NCBI GenBank assembly: GCA_913052545.1
Contig: CAJXEF010000057.1
Span: 1 to 11,583 of the forward strand
Direction of reading: 5' to 3'
Origin: an uncultured Chloroflexota bacterium
Lineage (GTDB): Bacteria > Chloroflexota > Dehalococcoidia > UBA3495
DNA: 11,583 nucleotides
The notes beneath the pieces were generated by a model, which was not told the DNA's origin, made no database searches, and saw only the letters and a program-made list of their open reading frames with translations. Made by a program: the position numbers and the translations under genes. Each line of letters starts with the position of its first letter. Position 1 is the first letter of the stretch. Positions 6,466 through 11,583 of the stretch are shown in pieces.

Positions 6466-6576
6466 ATGAAGTCGACCAACTTGCTATCTGAAGAGTTGAT
6501 GGCAGCGTTCGACAACCTGCTTGAATCGGCCGCCAGGATCCTGGTAACTGTTCCAGAACGCGCCTCGAATCCTTGA
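6466..6576 (+). other. Short ORF (36 aa), amphipathic helix-like, possible relic
   Basis: An ATG frame whose residues 6-26 (LLSEELMAAFDNLLESAARIL) form a plausible amphipathic helix, followed by a short tail. The frame is open upstream of the ATG to at least 6421, and GGGA lies just before the ATG at poor spacing. The helix loosely recalls the N-terminal region of MscS-type channels, but this is not a secure match. It may be the remnant of a decayed gene in this otherwise empty gap, or chance. Confidence 0.2.
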
Positions 6577-6604
6577 ACGGTGATTGCCGGGATTTCGGAG
6601 TTCT

Positions 6605-6638
6605 ATGATCATCCTTTCAGGTGGTAATGATCACCTGG
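6605..6638. repeat. Paired ATGATCA sites overlapping a hairpin
   Basis: ATGATCA occurs at 6605-6611 and 6627-6633, 22 bp apart (two helical turns), each containing the palindrome TGATCA. The second overlaps a hairpin in which CAGGTG (6618-6623) pairs with CACCTG (6632-6637). No T-tract follows. It could be an operator pair or a leftover structure. Confidence 0.25.
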
Positions 6639-6720
6639 CAGAATTGGACTATTATCCCAAATATCACGACGGCAACTATAAGAAGTAGACAGGGCATTTT
6701 ATTCCAAATAAAGCTTTAAT

Positions 6721-6856
6721 TTACTTCCCATTGAATGTAACCACTATCCCATTGTCTAGCAACACCTGGTAGCTAAGTGTGTTCGGAAGATCAACTAATG
6801 TTTAGACGGGCTGCCAAGGCATTTACCGTTACGTTCTCACCGATTCCAAAGATAAC
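6721..6856 (-). pseudogene. Frameshifted relic of the KOW-like gene
   Basis: Read on the minus strand, 6792-6721 encodes DLPN then TLSYQVLLDNGIVVTFNGK and a stop, matching DCPN...SYHVLLDNELVATIG of the intact gene at 2460-2663 after loss of two codons. Upstream, in a different frame, 6856-6793 encodes IGENVTVNALAARLNIS, matching IGVNGTVDSLVFQRSV. The frames are joined by four extra bases just before the DLPN segment. DNA identity is also clear, for example AACGGAACGGTAGATTCCTTGG against AACGTAACGGTAAATGCCTTGG. No start codon or KOW glycine-aspartate segment is left at the 5' end. It is a dead paralogue or a diverged family member with a frameshift. Confidence 0.7.
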
Positions 6857-6972
6857 GTGTATAAAAAATCGAAGTTCAGCTTTTTCACACCGTCACGGCA
6901 ATCGGAATAACGATATAAGTACGTTATTCCCACCGAGTGCGTGGTCTGATTCCGTCCGACGTGCACAGGTAG

Positions 6973-6978
6973 TAATAT
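6973..6978 (+). promoter_or_regulatory. Possible -10 box of a leaderless message
   Basis: TAATAT lies seven bases before the MFS ATG at 6986, and no Shine-Dalgarno sequence is found at normal spacing. If this box is used, the transcript would start at or very near the ATG. No good -35 is visible, so support is weak. Confidence 0.25.
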
Positions 6979-6985
6979 CCTATCG

Positions 6986-8275
6986 ATGAAGAGAAATAGA
7001 AGTAAAAAACTTAATTATGGCTGGGTAATATTAGGTTTAATATTTGGGAATTTATTTGTTGAAGGAGGTGTTAGAAATACCCAACCCGTACTTCTTCCTG
7101 CCTTAAGGCAGAGCTTCGGTGGTAGCGCTGCTATGACCTCGGCGGTTTTTTCATTGTCAGGTGTTGTTGGTGGATTTGCTGCGCCAATAATAGGCAAAAT
7201 CCTTGATCGGATCGGCCCCAGGTACATGTTCCCGATCGCAGGTACTGTCATATTGATCGGGTGGTGGGGAAGTAGCCTGGCCAGTCATACGTGGCAGATA
7301 TTTATTTTTTACAGCTTCATAGCCACTCTTGGTCATACAGCCATAGGCTCCTTCTCAGGCACAGCGGTATTGGCCCCATGGTTCCCCAAATCTAAAGGCG
7401 TTATGTTAGGTCTTGCTGATTCTGGGAATCCAGCAGGTCAAGCCGTCATAACACCGTTGGCTCAGTACACTATTACTAATTACGGGCTAAGAACCGGTTT
7501 TCAGGTTGTAGGACTTGTGTTTTTCCTGATGACGGTCCCTTTGAATTTTTTACTGCAACGTAACCCTCCTCATGCTGGAACTAACACAAACGGGATAGAT
7601 TCACCCCAGTCAAATACTAGCTATGACAACCCATCTGAGATGCTTAACCAAGTGACGACGGAAGAGCCTGTTTCGGTGTCAGATAGCCCCGAGACGTTCA
7701 GTGCAGTAAATGAACCCACGGTCTGGTTGCTTCTGCTTTCTAGGTCAGCGGCGTCGGTATCCCATCAGATGACACATCTTCATATACTCGCATTTTTCGT
7801 ACTTGCTGGTTATGGAGAGATGCAAGCTGCTGGAGCTTTAGGGCTAGCTGGAATAATTGGGATAGTTGCCCGTCCTAGTTTTGGTATTTTGTCAGACAGG
7901 CTGGGTCGAGAAATTGTTTTCACCATTGCTATGAGCATGACCTTCTTTGCCATAGTAGTCGTTATCTTATTTACAGATGGAGCCAATTTTTGGGCTTTAA
8001 TACTGTTTGTAGTTCTGTCAGGGTTTAGCGATGGGTTAAGCGGTCTAATATTGGGTGCTAAAGCTGCTGACATTTACCGTCCAGACGTATTAGGCAGGGT
8101 TATGGGGATGGTCGATGTAGGCCGAGGGATAGGATGGGCGACCGGTGGTATATTTACTGGATTAATGTTTGATATATATGGAAGTTACGCTTTGGCTTAT
8201 TGGGTAGCATCTGCTATGGCGTTGTTATCCATAGTTGCTGTTTGGGGTGTTAAGTTGGTGGAAGATAAGAAATAG
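6986..8275 (+). CDS. MFS transporter, OFA/monocarboxylate-like
   Basis: A 429-residue inner-membrane permease with two six-helix halves. Motif A appears as GKILDRIGPRY (residues 70-80), and its second-half counterpart is GILSDRLGRE (300-309). PWFPKSKGVMLGLADSGNPAG (131-151) resembles the WFPKRRG...G..GsG..G segment seen in the oxalate/formate antiporter and monocarboxylate-porter branch, so a small organic acid is a plausible substrate, not a proven one. Between the halves is a hydrophilic, Ser/Thr/Pro-rich loop at about 191-245, which is long for the family. The start lacks a clear ribosome binding site; the ATG is chosen because the following basic MKRNRSKK and first helix look natural. The gene converges on the RND gene, with 147 bp between the stops. 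Confidence 0.88.
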   Translation: MKRNRSKKLNYGWVILGLIFGNLFVEGGVRNTQPVLLPALRQSFGGSAAMTSAVFSLSGVVGGFAAPIIGKILDRIGPRYMFPIAGTVILIGWWGSSLASHTWQIFIFYSFIATLGHTAIGSFSGTAVLAPWFPKSKGVMLGLADSGNPAGQAVITPLAQYTITNYGLRTGFQVVGLVFFLMTVPLNFLLQRNPPHAGTNTNGIDSPQSNTSYDNPSEMLNQVTTEEPVSVSDSPETFSAVNEPTVWLLLLSRSAASVSHQMTHLHILAFFVLAGYGEMQAAGALGLAGIIGIVARPSFGILSDRLGREIVFTIAMSMTFFAIVVVILFTDGANFWALILFVVLSGFSDGLSGLILGAKAADIYRPDVLGRVMGMVDVGRGIGWATGGIFTGLMFDIYGSYALAYWVASAMALLSIVAVWGVKLVEDKK

Positions 8276-8345
8276 TTAAGTCATCTTAGGCGTGACTATT
8301 AAAATTCGCTGCGGATTTCTAATGTGTTTCCATTTATATGTCTGT

Positions 8346-8360
8346 AATGTTAAGAACATT
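8346..8360. repeat. Inverted repeat between convergent genes
   Basis: AATGTT and AACATT surround AAG in the gap between the convergent MFS and RND genes. Neither side carries a clear T-run, so it is at most a weak bidirectional terminator. Nothing else is visible in 8276-8422. Confidence 0.3.
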
Positions 8361-8422
8361 TGTCAATTAACACAAAAGACCACATTGTAAAGCCAAGCAA
8401 TATTCTTCAGGGCTACTAAATG

Positions 8423-11242
8423 TCATGGCTTTTGATGTATCGGTTCTGGTTTGGTTTCTGCGGTTAATGTCGGTGCCTCCGTTACAACTAGCAGGAGGCA
8501 AGGCAGTACAATCAGCGATGCTATAAGGGCTAGAAATACCATTACGGCGGTAAGCTGCCCGTATGCGGCGAACATGGGCATTGGCGCAAATCCAAGGATT
8601 GCAAACCCTACTATGCTAGACGCAGCTGAAGCTACCAAAGCAACTCCCGTGCCACTCGCCGTTATCTTAATGGCGTCGGTTGTACTATTTGTACGATTCA
8701 GCTCCTCTCTAAATCGTTCGGTAATGTGTATCGAATAATCTATCCCGATACCGATGGAAATTGCTCCAATCATCGCCGTTACAAAATTCAGTGAAAACCC
8801 AGAAACGTACATGATTCCGTATAGCCAAGCTACTACTAGGAGAATAGGAATTACTGTGGCAATTGCATATCTTATAGATCGCATCGTTATGGCCAATAGA
8901 ATGACCGCCGCGATCAAGGCAATGGGCAATGAGGTGTAAAGGGTACGAGTAGAAGCAGATAGCTGTGCTTTTCTAGTAAACGGTGATCCTGTCAGCCCCA
9001 CTTTTGAGATAAGTTCGTGGCTTTCGAGATCTTGCAGATAGGGCTGTAAAGACTGTTCCGTTGCCGCTATTATCGCCTGATCACGTGTGCCCGGAATTTG
9101 GAACCAGATACCAGTTATGTGTTCTTCGTCGTCTGAAAGGTATACCGCTTGCCTAATTTGGTCCGGAATCAACATCGTCGTACCATCGGGTCCGAGAACA
9201 CCGTGCTCGATCGAAAAAGCCAGTGCCGCGTCAAGTTGTTCTCGAGAATCTGGTATCCCATCGTGATTGGTGTCGGTTATCAATATCCCAGTTTCTGATG
9301 TGATAGTCGCAATGGTCGCAGGGCTGGCTGAGATGATATTCGAGATATTTACGATGTTTAACCCGGCAGTTACGCTGCCGCTGGGCGTTTCGGCGATATA
9401 ATCAATCGTTCTCAAAGAATCTATGAACGCTGAGATGGCCATTACCGCTTGAGGATCCGTCAGATTACCCCTGATATAGACGACCCCTGGTTCACCCCCG
9501 TTATCACCAACGTGTTCATCAAGTTTGTCCAACCCTATGACCATCTCAGATTTAGAATCAAAGAAATCTTTCACGTCAAATGTGGGTTCTAGCTTGACTG
9601 CATAGAAGACCGAAATAGCAGTTAGTGTCGCAGCAATAATCAATACGAGCTTTGAATGAGTTGTCGCCGCCGTTACCAGAATTTCTGTCTGGGGTATGGA
9701 TATTAGGTCTGAGGTACTGTGTAGATGATTGGGTCTTAAGTGATCAGATGCGTTTCGGTTCGTTGATTTCATGACGATGTAAACGAGCGGTATCCCAATG
9801 AATAATAATGCCGCGGTGCCAAGGATTAGGACGCCAATTAGCTTGCTGACCGCAACCATTAATATGATGGCTACCCCAGCTGTTATAGCCACGCTTAAAG
9901 TACTAGCCAAACGGAAAGCAGCGTAACCATTACCTTTGTGGCGTATACCAGATGTGATAACAAGTTCGTTTATTCTCATCAAGGTCATCGGAGCTACCAC
10001 ACCAAGTATGAGGAATGATGCTAAAACTGCGATGGCTGCGGCGCTTCCGAAATGAATGACAGCCTCGATCGAAGATGACAGGTTCGACAAGAACGCGATG
10101 CTGTCAGTAGCCATCGCGAGGATCAATGCTCCTAGTACTCCGGAGAGGCCGATCTTTAAGGCTATTCGAGGTGTTTGATGGTTATCCAGCTCTTCTTTGT
10201 AGCGACGCAATGCATGGACTGCGAAGTCAACTCCAAGAGAAACCATGCTTATCGGTACTATTAGGTCTATAACCAGCCCGCTTTTTAGGCCTATCAAACC
10301 AGATATGCCTTTTAGCCATATCATCAGAACTCCTAGTCCGATTCCACATATAGCGGTTGCCCAATAGGACTTCAAAGTCAGCCCAACAACTAAGAGTGCT
10401 CCTATCACAGTGAACATTATGAATATCCCAGCGGTCTCACCCTCGTCTTGAGCTTCTAGGTTAGCGTCGATAGCGATGCCCCAAATATCATAAGGAGCGG
10501 GTCCTTCTGCCATAGCATCTCTTATACGTCTGTTGAGATGCTCTTTGGCAATCACATCTGGACCACCGCCGACGCCGATTTCCATTCCACCTCCACCGAG
10601 CTTTTCATTGTCTGTCATGACACTGAATGTCATTGCAGGTGAAGTCCACCACTTTATTTCAACTCCCATGACCGTCTTCGGGGTGTAGGTCGCATGGCGA
10701 GAGAGAAAGTCTAGAATTCCTGTCGTTTTAGAATCAGAGATCAATAGATGTACTGCTAGTTTCACCTCTTCTACGGATGCGGTTTCGATTGTCGTTCCTA
10801 AGGCAGCTAACCTATCTTCGATGGGGCTTAAGATTGAGTGGGCACCTGCCATAAGGATTCCTATGTCAGGGTCTAAATAACTGGTTAGATAGGGTTGCTG
10901 TTCAAGCTTGCCCCCTGCTAGTTCGCCTCTCATGTCCTTGGCGAACAAACCTTTCATATGCTTCTTAAACTCTAGCAATACACTGGGTGTCAGCACGTCT
11001 TCGGTTTTAGATTCCAATAAGAACGGTGTGAAGTGAATTGAATTTGGGAACTTGTCGCTTAGGTCTTTTTGGAGTTCAAATACTTCACCCGGAGGATTTG
11101 GTGAAGCTTGTAGATATGGAGCCATCTGAAACATGGGGTATAGGAGTAGTAAAGTGAAGATCAACACCGCACCAACGACTAGTAAGACCCGGTCGGCCAA
11201 GAAGTTTACAACCGAAGGTTTCCAGGAATGACGCTGTCCCAA
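8423..11242 (-). CDS. RND/MMPL family transporter (HAE3-like)
   Basis: A 939-residue membrane protein with the duplicated RND plan. One helix (17-39), a large extracytoplasmic domain (about 40-270) and helices 271-289, 293-312, 322-345, 362-386 and 397-421 are followed by a second half with a helix at 530-549, a second large domain (550-770) and five helices from 771 to 920. The MMPL signatures are GVDFAVHALRRYKEE (337-351) and GIDYSIHITERFREE (833-847). Asp339 and Asp835 are the likely proton-relay residues; Phe340 replaces the usual tyrosine in the first half. Relatives export lipids, hopanoids or hydrophobic compounds. Oddities are an extra hydrophobic pair at 447-491, an EF-hand-like loop at 657-668 and a glycine-rich patch at 215-227. 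The TTG start is fixed by AAGGAG (11248-11253) five bases upstream. Confidence 0.92.
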   Translation of the reverse strand: MGQRHSWKPSVVNFLADRVLLVVGAVLIFTLLLLYPMFQMAPYLQASPNPPGEVFELQKDLSDKFPNSIHFTPFLLESKTEDVLTPSVLLEFKKHMKGLFAKDMRGELAGGKLEQQPYLTSYLDPDIGILMAGAHSILSPIEDRLAALGTTIETASVEEVKLAVHLLISDSKTTGILDFLSRHATYTPKTVMGVEIKWWTSPAMTFSVMTDNEKLGGGGMEIGVGGGPDVIAKEHLNRRIRDAMAEGPAPYDIWGIAIDANLEAQDEGETAGIFIMFTVIGALLVVGLTLKSYWATAICGIGLGVLMIWLKGISGLIGLKSGLVIDLIVPISMVSLGVDFAVHALRRYKEELDNHQTPRIALKIGLSGVLGALILAMATDSIAFLSNLSSSIEAVIHFGSAAAIAVLASFLILGVVAPMTLMRINELVITSGIRHKGNGYAAFRLASTLSVAITAGVAIILMVAVSKLIGVLILGTAALLFIGIPLVYIVMKSTNRNASDHLRPNHLHSTSDLISIPQTEILVTAATTHSKLVLIIAATLTAISVFYAVKLEPTFDVKDFFDSKSEMVIGLDKLDEHVGDNGGEPGVVYIRGNLTDPQAVMAISAFIDSLRTIDYIAETPSGSVTAGLNIVNISNIISASPATIATITSETGILITDTNHDGIPDSREQLDAALAFSIEHGVLGPDGTTMLIPDQIRQAVYLSDDEEHITGIWFQIPGTRDQAIIAATEQSLQPYLQDLESHELISKVGLTGSPFTRKAQLSASTRTLYTSLPIALIAAVILLAITMRSIRYAIATVIPILLVVAWLYGIMYVSGFSLNFVTAMIGAISIGIGIDYSIHITERFREELNRTNSTTDAIKITASGTGVALVASAASSIVGFAILGFAPMPMFAAYGQLTAVMVFLALIASLIVLPCLLLVVTEAPTLTAETKPEPIHQKP
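9239..9274 (-). other. EF-hand-like calcium loop in the RND transporter
   Basis: Residues 657-668 read DTNHDGIPDSRE, giving D, N, D, D and E at loop positions 1, 3, 5, 9 and 12 and the invariant glycine at 6. This is the canonical 12-residue calcium loop seen in EF-hands, dockerins and thrombospondin type 3 repeats. It lies in the second extracytoplasmic domain, where calcium would be available. No second loop or clear flanking EF helices are present. Confidence 0.6.
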
Positions 11243-11247
11243 TGTAT

Positions 11248-11253
11248 CTCCTT
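11248..11253 (-). promoter_or_regulatory. Ribosome binding site fixing a TTG start
   Basis: On the minus strand AAGGAG is followed by ATACA and then the TTG at 11242-11240. No ATG or GTG in frame has a comparable site, so the RND protein most likely starts at TTG. Confidence 0.75.
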
Positions 11254-11291
11254 AATCTGCAAGTCAAAGAAGTGATACTCGCCATTGTCAA

Positions 11292-11485
11292 ATCATCGGA
11301 ACGGCTTGATGACCCGCGAGTATACGAACGTAGGTTGACGCCGGTTATGATGCCTACAATATATCGAAACGTTCATTTATGATTAGGTTATGCATATTAG
11401 AAATGAACCTAATACCGAACGGATATTTTCATTCTTTAAATTGTAATCATGAACATTGTTGATTGCATCTTAATCGCATCAATTA
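11292..11485. other. AT-rich upstream region of the RND gene
   Basis: No gene is seen. TATACT on the minus strand (11324-11319) is a possible -10 box for the RND gene, without a good -35. ATTGCAT or ATCGCAT recurs at 11462-11468, 11473-11479 and 11491-11497. The region may hold a divergent control region for a gene beyond the window edge. Confidence 0.3.
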
Positions 11486-11502
11486 ACTGTATTGCATACA
11501 GT
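11486..11502. promoter_or_regulatory. Perfect 17-bp inverted repeat, putative operator
   Basis: ACTGTAT and ATACAGT are separated by TGC. The short spacer makes a hairpin unlikely and a dimeric repressor site more plausible. It resembles a proteobacterial LexA box (CTGT...ACAG), but the spacing is seven rather than eight bases, so that identity is not claimed. Confidence 0.4.
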
Positions 11503-11512
11503 CCTGCTTCAC

Positions 11513-11568
11513 TTAGATAATAACAATCTAAACGTAATTAGATATCGTTTGCCAATCTAAGGCTTAGA
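11513..11568. promoter_or_regulatory. Cluster of alternating TTAGAT/ATCTAA half-sites
   Basis: TTAGAT at 11513 and 11538 alternates with ATCTAA at 11526 and 11555. The last of these forms the perfect palindrome TCTAAG-G-CTTAGA at 11556-11568. Regular inverted half-sites in an AT-rich, non-coding stretch suggest cooperative binding of a regulator upstream of the RND gene or of an unseen gene to the right. Confidence 0.4.
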
Positions 11569-11583
11569 CCGTTAGGTTTGTGA

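Noticed and set aside
6777..6989. Plus-strand 70-codon frame before the second MFS gene
   Set aside because: It runs antisense through the KOW-like relic, whose minus-strand similarity is clear, and has no ribosome binding site.
11085..11291. Minus-strand 68-codon frame at the start of the RND gene
   Set aside because: It overlaps the RND coding start in another frame, and the AAGGAG site is placed for the TTG at 11242.
11486..11502. LexA (SOS) box
   Set aside because: CTGT and ACAG are seven bases apart rather than eight, and the LexA sites of the suggested phylum need not follow the proteobacterial form.
11551..11583. Third copy of the promoter-hairpin element at the right edge
   Set aside because: CCAATCTAAGG resembles CCAATCTAGG of copy 1, but the following bases do not continue to the -35 box.
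1..11583. tRNA, rRNA, CRISPR array, phage genes or a complete insertion sequence
   Set aside because: No cloverleaf, rRNA-like segment, regularly spaced identical repeats, phage proteins or intact transposase were seen on either strand.

Overview
The window reads as ordinary bacterial chromosome of moderate GC from a free-living organism. Seven well-supported genes are present: two MFS transporters, a NIPSNAP/ABM-like small protein, an NHL-repeat propeller protein, a PIG-L (LmbE/Mca-like) deacetylase, an F420-type luciferase-like oxidoreductase and a large RND/MMPL transporter. Together with three TTG start codons, this set resembles Chloroflexota of the SAR202/Dehalococcoidia type. That placement is inference from gene content; no rRNA or other marker gene is present.

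Layout. Positions 1-370 hold the first copy of an unusual element: a consensus-like sigma-70 promoter that runs straight into a terminator-like hairpin, followed by a second hairpin. An MFS exporter (371-1549) and a small ABM/NIPSNAP-like protein (1724-2044) follow. A second copy of the element sits at about 2092-2245, so the two genes lie between ~150-bp direct repeats. At 2460-2663 (minus strand) is an intact small KOW-like protein gene. A TTG-started NHL propeller gene (2911-3963) and a PIG-L deacetylase gene (4031-4909) are on the same strand 67 bp apart and probably form an operon. A 591-bp gap holds a 33-codon ORF with a very strong ribosome binding site and a minus-strand ORF that looks like a diverged KOW relative. 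The LLM oxidoreductase is at 5501-6382. A 603-bp gap then contains hairpins, a short ORF and a frameshifted relic of the KOW-like gene (about 6721-6856, minus). The second MFS gene (6986-8275) converges on the RND/MMPL gene (8423-11242, minus). The last ~340 bp are AT-rich, carry no gene, and hold a set of perfect inverted repeats that look like operator sites.

How the genes may work together. The LLM oxidoreductase, PIG-L hydrolase and NHL/lyase-like propeller are all types used on small organic molecules, and the MFS and RND proteins move such molecules or lipids across membranes. A catabolic and transport neighbourhood is reasonable, but no substrate can be read from the sequence.

The most notable observations are the duplicated promoter plus double-hairpin element, which may be an undescribed small-RNA gene family, and a scattered minus-strand family of small KOW-like genes in different states of decay.
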